From: CAWKDC01 sp044445605
Lineage (GTDB): Bacteria; Pseudomonadota; Gammaproteobacteria; JABCZS01
NCBI GenBank assembly: GCA_044445605.1
Contig: JBIOEA010000026.1
Coordinates: 1-31,264, forward strand
Reading direction: 5' to 3'
Length of the DNA stretch: 31,264 bases
The notes beneath the pieces are model-generated. The model ran no database searches, was not told where the DNA came from, and saw nothing but the letters and a program-made list of their open reading frames with translations. Positions 7,376-14,745 of the stretch are shown in pieces. Each line of letters starts with the position of its first letter. Positions within the stretch are counted from its first letter, which is position 1. The translations under genes and the position numbers were made by a program.

Positions 7376-8773
7376 CTAGTGACTCCTGCTGCTTAAAGAG
7401 GGTGATGCTATTGTGTCTTTATCGGATACATTTTTATTTATAGGTATATCTATCGCAGCAGTAGTTCCGAAATTACCCTCTGGCTTAGGTTGAACCCGCA
7501 CATGCACATGCACGTGCTGCTGTTGCTTTGGAATCAACACGTCCTCTTCCCTCGGCTTCCCCATCTCAGCAACATCATTAAAAAACGCTTTAATACCGCG
7601 GCCTATGCTAACGAATGCAGCGCTTAACCCACCGATTCCCATCAATCCTATTGTCACGAGTGTGAGCATGGACAATTCAGGGTTAAGTTTCATGAATGTA
7701 AAGAGCCCAAATGGCCCTATGCCACCCGCTGCGATACCACTTGCATCAAAAGCGAGCTGAAGCAGTGTCGTCCCATTCAATGCATTGATTCCAAACGTGG
7801 TAGTGGATAATAAAACCACGGCGATAACGGCGGTGGTGAACATTGCGATCGAGAACCAAGGTGGATCGATCGGGCCAGTTTTCTGGTTCGTATCACCCGA
7901 TAACTTTTGAAATGGCCATCGTATAGACATGCGAGCTGCTTCGCTTTGTACCCAGGCTCTTTGCAGATTATTTGCGAATTCCGGCGCAAAAGGTCTGATA
8001 CCATCTAGCATGCCTTGGAAAACACTATTAGGAGCCGACTTTAGGGGAGCTCCTGACCCGGTATCCATTAGGTTTTGACAGATTGCAACGATACCGCCAA
8101 AGACCACGCCAACACCTGCGCCCATGATAGCCAATGGCATCCGCACTGCTTCTGCGGCAATTTTCGAAACCAATACAAGCGCCTTAAAAACTATGGCTCC
8201 AATGACATTTAGGATAAGGCCAATGGGCGCGATAAATACAAATGCAGCGCCTTTAAGCAACACATTATCGGTGGTTTTATAAAGTGTTTGTACATTCCAT
8301 CCTCCACGCTCTAACAGCAGTTCAGGCGATGAAAAAATTATTGCAGGTAGTCTTATGATGGAATCTAGGCTTTTGAATAAACGAAATAGGAGTTTTCGCA
8401 GTAAGAAAAATATTTTATAAAAGTTTGTATTTTTATCAGGGGATTGCACGGAATATCCATAGTATGTCTTAAATGGGCCAACGCCCGTTCTAATGGTAGT
8501 CTTAATGACATTCTTATTTTTATCCTTGACACCCTCTTTCTCTTGATGAATTTTCAAAATGTGGGAGGCTGTGCCTATTTCCAGTTTTCCATTTTCAGTT
8601 TTTTCGCTTTCTAAGGCTGTCAAAACGCGATGGCTGTCGACAGAGGTATCCGAGAGCGCAAGTACTGTCATTCCAAAGTCTTCAAATAAGCGCGGTGCCC
8701 GAGATGCATATGTCGGTTTCCCACTGACAATCTGGCTTAAAAACCCTGAACGTTTTACATCTATATTTGGCAT
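7376..8773 (-). CDS. Membrane protein of an unrecognised family, paralogue 1
   Basis: 465 aa. Family not recognised, but clearly paralogous to the gene at 9050. Shared blocks, in order: RSGFLS (9-14); LFEDFGMTVL (29-38); FKSLDSIIRLPAI (about 133-145); LLLERGGW (152-159); AVRMPLAIMGAGVGVVFGG (209-227); GMLDGIRPFAP (254-264). Hydrophobic segments lie at about 173-202, 212-232, 307-329, 345-362 and 368-390, implying a multi-pass membrane protein with a soluble N-terminal region of about 115 residues. The C-terminal tail is soluble and includes HVHVHVRV (about 420-427). There is no signal peptide. ATG 8773 has AAGG upstream. It is divergent from its paralogue, with which it shares a 276-nt regulatory region. 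Confidence 0.8.
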   Translation of the reverse strand: MPNIDVKRSGFLSQIVSGKPTYASRAPRLFEDFGMTVLALSDTSVDSHRVLTALESEKTENGKLEIGTASHILKIHQEKEGVKDKNKNVIKTTIRTGVGPFKTYYGYSVQSPDKNTNFYKIFFLLRKLLFRLFKSLDSIIRLPAIIFSSPELLLERGGWNVQTLYKTTDNVLLKGAAFVFIAPIGLILNVIGAIVFKALVLVSKIAAEAVRMPLAIMGAGVGVVFGGIVAICQNLMDTGSGAPLKSAPNSVFQGMLDGIRPFAPEFANNLQRAWVQSEAARMSIRWPFQKLSGDTNQKTGPIDPPWFSIAMFTTAVIAVVLLSTTTFGINALNGTTLLQLAFDASGIAAGGIGPFGLFTFMKLNPELSMLTLVTIGLMGIGGLSAAFVSIGRGIKAFFNDVAEMGKPREEDVLIPKQQQHVHVHVRVQPKPEGNFGTTAAIDIPINKNVSDKDTIASPSLSSRSH

Positions 8774-8812
8774 ACAACAACCTTAGTTAGAAACATTGAA
8801 ACCTCACGAGGA

Positions 8813-8841
8813 AGTGTGTTACAAAGCTAAGGTGTTGTCAA
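8813..8841 (-). promoter_or_regulatory. Promoter of the paralogue-1 gene
   Basis: On the minus strand, a consensus TTGACA (8841-8836), 17 nt and CACACT (8818-8813) lead to the ATG at 8773. The layout mirrors the promoter of the divergent paralogue at 8982-9010. Confidence 0.55.
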
Positions 8842-8865
8842 TAGCCTAACCTTTCGGAGGATTTT

Positions 8866-8892
8866 GAAGAGGCGAAAGATGTTTCGCCCTTT
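8866..8892. repeat. Dispersed hairpin repeat, copy 3 (inverted)
   Basis: GAGGCGAAA-GATG-TTTCGCCC: the reverse complement gives GGGCGAAA-CATC-TTTCGCC, the same core and loop as the other copies. It is the only complete copy not at a gene end; it lies between the two divergent paralogues. Confidence 0.7.
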
Positions 8893-8926
8893 TTCCTTTT
8901 GCCTATAGGTCAATTATTTTATTATG

Positions 8927-8947
8927 TTAGGGTTATCAAGACCCTAA
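8927..8947. promoter_or_regulatory. Inverted repeat between the divergent paralogues
   Basis: TTAGGGT-TATCAAG-ACCCTAA is a perfect 7-bp inverted repeat with a 7-nt spacer, 35 nt upstream of the -35 of the 9050 gene. Its size suits a dimeric regulator. No known site is recognised. Confidence 0.4.
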
Positions 8948-8981
8948 ATCTGAGCTTTTTCGACCATTCCTAGCTAACCAG

Positions 8982-9010
8982 TTGACAAAGAACAAGAAAC
9001 CTAACATACT
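8982..9010 (+). promoter_or_regulatory. Promoter of the paralogue-2 gene
   Basis: Consensus TTGACA (8982-8987), 17 nt, CATACT (9005-9010), giving a leader of roughly 33 nt before ATG 9050. Confidence 0.65.
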
Positions 9011-9049
9011 TAGCTATGTGCTGGGTTTTTCAACTAAAGGTAGTAAGAT

Positions 9050-10879
9050 ATGCGAGATCCTCAAGAAGTAGTGAGGCCTATCGATTCAAGTCGATCAGGC
9101 TTTTTGAGTCGTTTTTTTATTGGTCGAGAAACTGATATTCAGCGGCCAGCTCATTTTTTCGAAGATTTTTTTCCAACGGTATTAATGAATGCCGACACTC
9201 GTGCTGAAGGGACCTTGGCTTATGCGCTTAGGCGCAAAAAAACAAGCATGATAGAAAAGGATCCCCGTCCAGAGGCTTTAACTGCCGCTCACGTATTTAA
9301 TTACAATACCCCTGGGGGAGGGGAGCCATTTTTTGGATTTGATATTGATCCTAAACAGAAGATTGGTTTGTTAGGTATGCTTAAAATTAACCGTTACTTC
9401 CTAGATCTACCGATAGGGTCTTCCATGAAGTCATCATTGTCATTTATGGTTTTTCAATATACACGTGATTTTATTTTTGGAAGTTTTAAGGCTATTGATA
9501 CGGCCATTAGATGGCCTGTTATTGTAGCTTCCGCTGTTCAATTATTTTTTGAACGAGCTGGCTGGGCCATGCGCGGTAATAATATACCCTACTTACGTTG
9601 GCCAATTCGGTTTTTGGGTTTAGTATCGAGCGTTGTAGGAGTAGCCGCTGCCGGGGTTACTTCTGTCGCAAAAGTGTTAGTTGAATTTGTCCGTGCGCCC
9701 TTTGCTGTTGCAGGTGGGGTGGTAGGCCTGATTTTTGGTCTAGGTACGGCATTATTCAGCATGGGAAATGCTAGTTTTTCAAGTACTGGTAAATGTATTC
9801 TGAATGGCATACTCGATGGGATTAGGCCTTTTGCTCCGAGTGTGGCTGATTATCTAGCTTTTTATGCCGATGGGGTATACGCAAAATCAGCTCCCACGCC
9901 TGTCCCATGGGGAACCATCATTGGCGTAGCCCTAGGAATTGGGCTTGTGATTGCACTTTCCATCGTTAGTTTTGGCGCTGGAGCAGGTGTCGCAGCGTTA
10001 GCTACTTTTATATTAAAAAGCTTAGGGGTGGGTGGGATAGCCAGCTCTGTCTATTTAGCGCCCCTTGTGGCTTTTACAGGCAAGGCCCTGGGTGCGATGG
10101 GGTTGGCCGGCAAGGGCCTTGCCGCGCTGACCGTCTCCATGGCGGGTATAGGTGTCATAGGTGCATGCGCTAAGGCTGGAAACGTTCTGTGGAATGGCGC
10201 TAAGGCGCTTGTGGGCGATTCTATATTTTTGGCCAAAAGTGCTGCCCAATGGTTCCGCAATGTGATGAGTGATCGGCGTGAAGAACGTCAATTGGTAAGA
10301 GAGATCATGGGACCAGATGGGGGCGATAAAAGTCTCATGATAAAGTTGCAACCTATGCAACAAGTGCAGGTCGACCGTAATCCACCCATCATCAATGCTA
10401 TGCCTGGGCTCCAAGTTGATAATAAGAGAGAGCCACAACTGGCCACTCAACGATTGCAACGCAGCGATAGTTTAGGGCGCAAATTCAAGGATGCAATGAA
10501 TACGGCCAGCGCAGCTTCATCAGCGCTGGTTGCGGCCTCAACTCAAGCCCCCGTTCAGCCCCAGCAACACTCATCAGCGACGTTTCAGCCGCAGCTATCT
10601 CATAGCAAAAGCGCGGGCAACCTTCATGAGTCTTCTTCCTCTGGTGGTGTCAGTTCGAGTACAACTGCAAGCTTGCAGGCAGAGAAAAGAGCTATTAATG
10701 CATTACATAAGTCCCAGTCTTATTCCAGCTTAAATAGTAGTAAGGCGCGGTTCATAGAGCGAAAGATGGTAGTGGAGGAGATGGCCTATCTGACGTCGAA
10801 AAAGAAGCAGGGGGGCAGCGATTCTGTTGAAGGTCCTGATGAGGGTACCTCTAGCAAGAAGACCCCTCCTAAGCCGTAA
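9050..10879 (+). CDS. Membrane protein of an unrecognised family with Ser-rich tail, paralogue 2
   Basis: 609 aa, paralogous to the divergent gene at 7376-8773. Matching blocks: RSGFLS (15-20), FFEDFFPTVL (36-45), FKAIDTAIRWPVI (146-158), LFFERAGW (165-172), FVRAPFAVAGGVVGLIFG (213-230), GILDGIRPFAP (253-263). Hydrophobic segments lie at about 188-210, 216-237, 288-320, 330-350 and 355-375. After about 400 it becomes a soluble, low-complexity tail of 200 residues, rich in Ser, Gln and Lys. That tail has three spaced motifs of the form L-x-[R/H/K]-S-x-S (469-474, 516-521, 552-557). There is no signal peptide. ATG 9050 is preceded by AAAGG. Membrane segments plus a disordered, phospho-site-like tail fit a protein delivered to a host membrane, but that is inference. 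Confidence 0.8.
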   Translation: MRDPQEVVRPIDSSRSGFLSRFFIGRETDIQRPAHFFEDFFPTVLMNADTRAEGTLAYALRRKKTSMIEKDPRPEALTAAHVFNYNTPGGGEPFFGFDIDPKQKIGLLGMLKINRYFLDLPIGSSMKSSLSFMVFQYTRDFIFGSFKAIDTAIRWPVIVASAVQLFFERAGWAMRGNNIPYLRWPIRFLGLVSSVVGVAAAGVTSVAKVLVEFVRAPFAVAGGVVGLIFGLGTALFSMGNASFSSTGKCILNGILDGIRPFAPSVADYLAFYADGVYAKSAPTPVPWGTIIGVALGIGLVIALSIVSFGAGAGVAALATFILKSLGVGGIASSVYLAPLVAFTGKALGAMGLAGKGLAALTVSMAGIGVIGACAKAGNVLWNGAKALVGDSIFLAKSAAQWFRNVMSDRREERQLVREIMGPDGGDKSLMIKLQPMQQVQVDRNPPIINAMPGLQVDNKREPQLATQRLQRSDSLGRKFKDAMNTASAASSALVAASTQAPVQPQQHSSATFQPQLSHSKSAGNLHESSSSGGVSSSTTASLQAEKRAINALHKSQSYSSLNSSKARFIERKMVVEEMAYLTSKKKQGGSDSVEGPDEGTSSKKTPPKP

Positions 10880-10897
10880 TAAGCAGAGGATGACTGC

Positions 10898-10926
10898 TTG
10901 ACATACCCCTATTATTGGGTAATACT
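10898..10926 (+). promoter_or_regulatory. Promoter of the coiled-coil gene
   Basis: TTGACA (10898-10903), 17 nt, AATACT (10921-10926), 52 nt before ATG 10979. This is the third TTGACA with a 17-nt spacer in the insertion. Confidence 0.6.
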
Positions 10927-10978
10927 TATGGTAATGGGTCAGGTTGTCCCTTAACGCAGCATTACAGGAAACTAAATT

Positions 10979-11425
10979 ATGGGCATTTTCAGCACTACTT
11001 ACAGAAAGATAATGGGTTCAGAAACGGAACTTGAGAAAGTGGCTAAAGAAGCTGCCAAGTTAAAAGTAAAGCGCGATGCATTGGTTGAAAGGGAAATTAA
11101 GCCATTGTCATTAGCCATCCAGAAAATGGAGAAAGAAATTGCCACCCTTCGTACTCAGCCAGAGCAAAATAACCCCTCAGCTGCGGATGAGTTGTTTGGT
11201 ACCTCTAAGCCTTCTCTTCAAGAACTTGTCAAGGCGCGTGATGCCCAAGTCAAAAAGCTTAAAGAGCTCGATACAGCGAAAGACCAGCTTCAGAAATCCA
11301 TTGACACATTGGTTCCTGAGATAGATGGCCTAAGGAAAGAACTTTACGGGAATCCCAATCGTGAAAGTGGCCATGTTGAGTTCAATACCAGCACAGGGTC
11401 GCTGAAGAGAAAGGGTAGTATGTAA
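10979..11425 (+). CDS. Small coiled-coil protein, unrecognised
   Basis: 148 aa. No family recognised. Residues about 15-55 and 80-125 are heptad-like and strongly charged (KEAAKLKVKRDALVEREI; LVKARDAQVKKLKELDTAKD). They form two antiparallel-prone helices split by a Pro/Asn-rich linker (PEQNNPSAADELFGTSKPS). The end is polar (SGHVEFNTSTGSLKRKGSM). There is no signal peptide or membrane segment. ATG 10979 has an AGGAAAC stretch upstream. It has its own promoter and is followed by a strong terminator, so it is a separate transcription unit. It may partner the membrane paralogues, as a chaperone or structural protein, but only proximity suggests this. Confidence 0.7.
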   Translation: MGIFSTTYRKIMGSETELEKVAKEAAKLKVKRDALVEREIKPLSLAIQKMEKEIATLRTQPEQNNPSAADELFGTSKPSLQELVKARDAQVKKLKELDTAKDQLQKSIDTLVPEIDGLRKELYGNPNRESGHVEFNTSTGSLKRKGSM

Positions 11426-11439
11426 CCTACCCATTCTAA

Positions 11440-11470
11440 AAAAAAGAGGGCCTCATGGCCCTCTTTTTTT
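11440..11470. terminator. Rho-independent terminator, usable on both strands
   Basis: GAGGGCC-TCAT-GGCCCTC (11446-11463) is flanked by A residues on the left and seven T residues on the right (11464-11470). It closes the insertion block and separates it from acpP. Confidence 0.9.
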
Positions 11471-11547
11471 ACCCCCTACCAAAAGGCGTTCAAAGGTAGT
11501 ATCATGTGGTCGCTATTGCTTTTATTATACGATTGAGGAGATCCTAA
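11471..11547 (+). promoter_or_regulatory. acpP leader; promoter expected here
   Basis: Because a strong terminator lies just upstream, acpP must be transcribed from within these 77 nt. The best -10 candidate is TATTAT at 11523-11528 (in TTTATTATAC), but no good -35 is seen 17 nt upstream. TTGAGGAG at 11533-11540 is the acpP ribosome binding site. Confidence 0.4.
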
Positions 11548-11793
11548 ATGCCTAATAGTAATATCGAACAACGTGTTAAACAGATCGTTGCAGAACAATT
11601 AGAGTTGAATGAAGCCGAAATCGCTAATTCAGCAGAATTTGTTACAGACTTGAAAGCTGACTCACTTGACACCGTTGAGTTGGTCATGGCTTTTGAAGAA
11701 GAATTTGGCGCTGAGATTCCTGATGAACAGGCAGAGAAGCTGAAATCTGTACAAGACGTTATTGACTACATTTCGAAGCACTCGGCTGAGTAA
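11548..11793 (+). CDS. acpP: Acyl carrier protein
   Basis: 81 aa, acidic. Carries growing acyl chains on a 4'-phosphopantetheine attached to S39 in the DSLDTVELVMAFEEEF motif (38-53). It is the shared substrate of FabD, FabG, FabH and FabF encoded around it. TTGAGGAG gives a strong ribosome binding site, fitting high expression. It is cut off from fabG by the 5.6-kb insertion and remains tightly linked to fabF (31 nt). Confidence 0.97.
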   Translation: MPNSNIEQRVKQIVAEQLELNEAEIANSAEFVTDLKADSLDTVELVMAFEEEFGAEIPDEQAEKLKSVQDVIDYISKHSAE

Positions 11794-11824
11794 TATCCAC
11801 TGATCAAGAAAATAGGAGTCCACC

Positions 11825-13069
11825 GTGGCGAATAGGCGCGTTGTTATTACAGGGCTAGGCATTGTTTCCCCATTAGGGAACGATGTGGAGCAGGTCTGGA
11901 AAAACATATTGGCCGGTCAAAGCGGTGTTGGCCCTATTACAACCTTCGATGTCAGCGAATTCTCAACCCGCATTGCAGCGGCTGTTGACGAAGCCACGTT
12001 TGACATCACTGAATTTTTACCGAACAAAGAAGCCCGTAAATTTGACGGATTCATTTTGTACGGTATTTATGCTGCAGCGAAAGCGATGATAGATTCAGGC
12101 TTGGTGGTCACAGAAGAAAATGGCGGACGCATGGGCGTGGCCGTTGGTTCTGGGATTGGTGGCGCAGGTGTCCTCGCAAGCATTTGGGAAACCCTAGACA
12201 AAGCCTCCCCACGTAAAATCTCTCCATTTTCGATTCCTGGCAGCATTATTAACATGGTTGCTGGCAAGATATCGATGATGTATGGGTTGCGTGGTCCGAA
12301 CATCAGTGTTGTTACCGCATGCACAACAGGCACGCACAACATTGGTGCAGCGTATCGTATGATTCAGTATGGTGATGCCGATGTGATGTTGGCAGGTGGT
12401 GCTGAGAAAGCAATCACGCCACTGGGCTTAGGTGGTTTCTGTGCAGCGCGTGCATTGTCCACACGCAATGATGATCCGACACATGCTTCACGTCCCTTTG
12501 ATAAAGACCGCGATGGTTTTGTCATGGGCGATGGCGCGGGCATTGTAGTACTTGAGTTGTTGGAACATGCACAAGCACGTGGCGCACGTATTTATGCGGA
12601 AGTCGTTGGCTTTGGCATGAGTGCAGATGCGTACCATATGACTGCGCCAAGCGGTGTGGGTGCGATTGAGTGCATGAAGAATGCTTTGCATGATGCAAAG
12701 ATGAAGCCTGAAAATATTCATTACATCAATGCGCATGGTACATCCACATTGATGGGTGATAGCATGGAATCGCAATCGATTGAAAAATTATTTGGCGAGC
12801 ACGCGTTTAAGTTAGCGATGAGCTCGACCAAATCAATGACAGGCCATTTGTTGGGTGCAGCAGGGGCGATTGAAACCTTGTTCACTGCGTTAGCGATCCG
12901 TGATCAAATTGCGCCGCCGACGATCAACCTTGTTGAGCCAAGTGAAGATTGCCGCTTAAATTATGTCCCGAACAAGCCACAGCAAATGCGCATTGAAGCG
13001 GCCATGAACAACAATTTTGGTTTTGGTGGCACGAACGGCACGCTTATTTTAAAGGAATTTAAATCTTAA
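11825..13069 (+). CDS. fabF: 3-oxoacyl-ACP synthase II (KAS II)
   Basis: 414 aa. Elongates acyl-ACP with malonyl-ACP. The Cys-His-His site is C166 in VVTACTTGTHNI, H304 in NAHGTST and H341 in TGHLLGAAGA; the C-terminal NNNFGFGGTNG block is also intact. The start is GTG 11825, preceded by TAGGAG; MANRRVVITGLG is the expected N-terminus. Three tandem AAATCTT heptamers span its stop codon. pabC, which follows fabF in E. coli, is missing; mltG comes next. Confidence 0.97.
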   Translation: MANRRVVITGLGIVSPLGNDVEQVWKNILAGQSGVGPITTFDVSEFSTRIAAAVDEATFDITEFLPNKEARKFDGFILYGIYAAAKAMIDSGLVVTEENGGRMGVAVGSGIGGAGVLASIWETLDKASPRKISPFSIPGSIINMVAGKISMMYGLRGPNISVVTACTTGTHNIGAAYRMIQYGDADVMLAGGAEKAITPLGLGGFCAARALSTRNDDPTHASRPFDKDRDGFVMGDGAGIVVLELLEHAQARGARIYAEVVGFGMSADAYHMTAPSGVGAIECMKNALHDAKMKPENIHYINAHGTSTLMGDSMESQSIEKLFGEHAFKLAMSSTKSMTGHLLGAAGAIETLFTALAIRDQIAPPTINLVEPSEDCRLNYVPNKPQQMRIEAAMNNNFGFGGTNGTLILKEFKS

Positions 13070-13081
13070 ATCTTAAATCTT
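13061..13081 (+). repeat. Three tandem AAATCTT units across the fabF stop
   Basis: AAATCTT occurs three times head to tail at 13061-13081. The stop TAA uses the junction of units 1 and 2. Likely a slippage expansion. Confidence 0.85.
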
Positions 13082-13102
13082 GATCTCAAAGGATTGACCT
13101 CG

Positions 13103-14113
13103 ATGATCAGACGTTTGTTAGGGTATCTCTGTGTCACGCTATTGTCAGCGATGTGCACGAGTGCTTACATCATGTACGTAGGGTTAATACACCCGATGCC
13201 CCTGTCCGGTAAAGAAATGCTTTACGACTATGAAAAGGGCACTTCACTTAAAGTACTTTCTCAAGATCTGGCCCACAAAGGTCTTATCCCGTCTGCTTTT
13301 GCTTTCCGTTGGTATGCGCGTATCAATGGCAGCGCGACGCATTTGCATGCGGGTGAGTACTTGATAACTGCTGGCATGACGCCTGAGGATTTGATTGTCA
13401 AGATCCGCAAAGGCGATATTTACATGCATACCCTGCGCATGCCTGAAGGTGGAACACTTCATGAAGTGGTTGAGCTTCTTGTGGCAGAACCTGCTGTAAA
13501 ACATACGTTATCGTTCGTAGGTGATTGGTTTGTATCAATATCACCTGAGTATCATTTGGGCGAGGGGTTATTGTTGCCTGAAACGTACTTTTTCCCGAAA
13601 GGCGAAAGTGATGTTGCGATTTTAAAACGTGCTTTTCGTGATGAGATGGCGTTTGCTCAAAAGGCATTTGATGAACGTGACACGAGTGTCCCTTATAAAA
13701 ATGTCTATGAAGCGTTGATAGCGGCATCGATATTAGAAAAGGAGGCTTCTATACCGGAAGAGCGTGCTAAAATTTCACGGGTGATCATCAATCGATTAGC
13801 GAAGGGGATGCCTTTGCAAATGGACCCTACGGTGATATACGGCATGGGCCCGACGTTTCAGGGCAATATCACCAAAAATGATTTAATCACACCTGGGCCG
13901 TACAATACCTATTTAAATATGGGGTTGCCGCCCACGCCGATTTGTTTGCCTTCCAAAAATGCAGTATTGGCGGCGCTGCATCCTGCGGAGGGCGATTATT
14001 TATATTTCGTCTCGCGCGGAGATGGTTCTCATTATTTTTCAACAAATTTGAAAGAGCATAATAATGCGGTTATTAAATACGTGATTCGAGCCAAAAAGGA
14101 TGCGAAGCAATGA
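13103..14113 (+). CDS. mltG: Endolytic murein transglycosylase
   Basis: 336 aa. MltG (YceG) cuts nascent glycan strands and is thought to end peptidoglycan polymerisation; it sits in the inner membrane facing the periplasm. One N-terminal membrane anchor (about 5-27) precedes a LysM-like region. The catalytic YceG region includes AASILEKEASIPEERA with the catalytic E212, then MPLQMDPTVIYG and SPSKNA-like CLPSKNAVLAALHP. I chose ATG 13103, 9 nt after AAAGGA, over the TTG at 13094. It overlaps tmk by 4 nt (ATGA), indicating translational coupling. Confidence 0.93.
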   Translation: MIRRLLGYLCVTLLSAMCTSAYIMYVGLIHPMPLSGKEMLYDYEKGTSLKVLSQDLAHKGLIPSAFAFRWYARINGSATHLHAGEYLITAGMTPEDLIVKIRKGDIYMHTLRMPEGGTLHEVVELLVAEPAVKHTLSFVGDWFVSISPEYHLGEGLLLPETYFFPKGESDVAILKRAFRDEMAFAQKAFDERDTSVPYKNVYEALIAASILEKEASIPEERAKISRVIINRLAKGMPLQMDPTVIYGMGPTFQGNITKNDLITPGPYNTYLNMGLPPTPICLPSKNAVLAALHPAEGDYLYFVSRGDGSHYFSTNLKEHNNAVIKYVIRAKKDAKQ

Positions 14114-14745
14114 CTGGAAAACTCATCACGCTTGAAGGCATTGAGGGCGTCGGCAAATCCACGATCCAATCGTTCGTGATCGAAACACTCATACGTCAAT
14201 TATCTGTTGAAGTCATCCGCACGCGCGAACCTGGCGGCACCCCATTGGCGGAATCAATTCGCCGTTTAGTCGTGAGCATGCACGATGAACCTGTTCATTC
14301 AGACACTGAATTATTGTTAATGTTCGCAGCACGCGCACAACACGTTCAAGAGGTGATTTTTCCTGCATTGACATTAGGCAAATGGGTTGTCTCTGATCGC
14401 TTTGTGGATGCAACGTACGCCTATCAAGGGGCCGGGCGTGGTGTTGATACGGCTAAGATTGATATGCTCTCACGATGCGTTTTAGGCGATTTCAAGCCAG
14501 ACTTAGTGATTGTATTGGATGCCCCTGTGGAAGTGGGGATGCGTCGGGCTCATGCGCGTCAAACGACGGATCGTTTTGAAGAGGAAGCGCACGCATTTTT
14601 TGAGCGAGTGCGTCAGTGTTATTTAGATCGTGCGGCTGCAGATCCTGCACGATACAACGTGGTGAATGCCGCATTACCGTTGAGTGAAGTCAAAGAACAG
14701 GTATCAGCGATTCTGGAGAAGTTATGTCATACCAACCCTTGTTAA
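14110..14745 (+). CDS. tmk: Thymidylate kinase
   Basis: 211 aa. Phosphorylates dTMP to dTDP for DNA synthesis. The Walker A loop GIEGVGKST is at 10-18, the TREPGGTPLAE substrate loop at 38-48, the DRF variant of the DR[YF] motif at 96-98, AYQGAGRG at 104-111, and the LID region around 145-165 (RAHARQTTDRFEEE). ATG overlaps the mltG stop. Its 3' end overlaps holB by 22 nt, the conserved arrangement. Confidence 0.96.
   Translation: MTGKLITLEGIEGVGKSTIQSFVIETLIRQLSVEVIRTREPGGTPLAESIRRLVVSMHDEPVHSDTELLLMFAARAQHVQEVIFPALTLGKWVVSDRFVDATYAYQGAGRGVDTAKIDMLSRCVLGDFKPDLVIVLDAPVEVGMRRAHARQTTDRFEEEAHAFFERVRQCYLDRAAADPARYNVVNAALPLSEVKEQVSAILEKLCHTNPC

Noticed and set aside
7370..7386. GGAGT/ACTCC hairpin as a terminator between the convergent genes
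   Set aside because: Only five base pairs and no T-tract on the correct side for either strand.
10055..10459. 134-codon minus-strand frame inside the 9050 gene
   Set aside because: Antisense to the membrane protein; no start signal and no recognisable features.
13070..13102. Deletion of pabC between fabF and mltG as a notable event
   Set aside because: pabC is absent from this position in many gammaproteobacteria, so its lack here is not informative.
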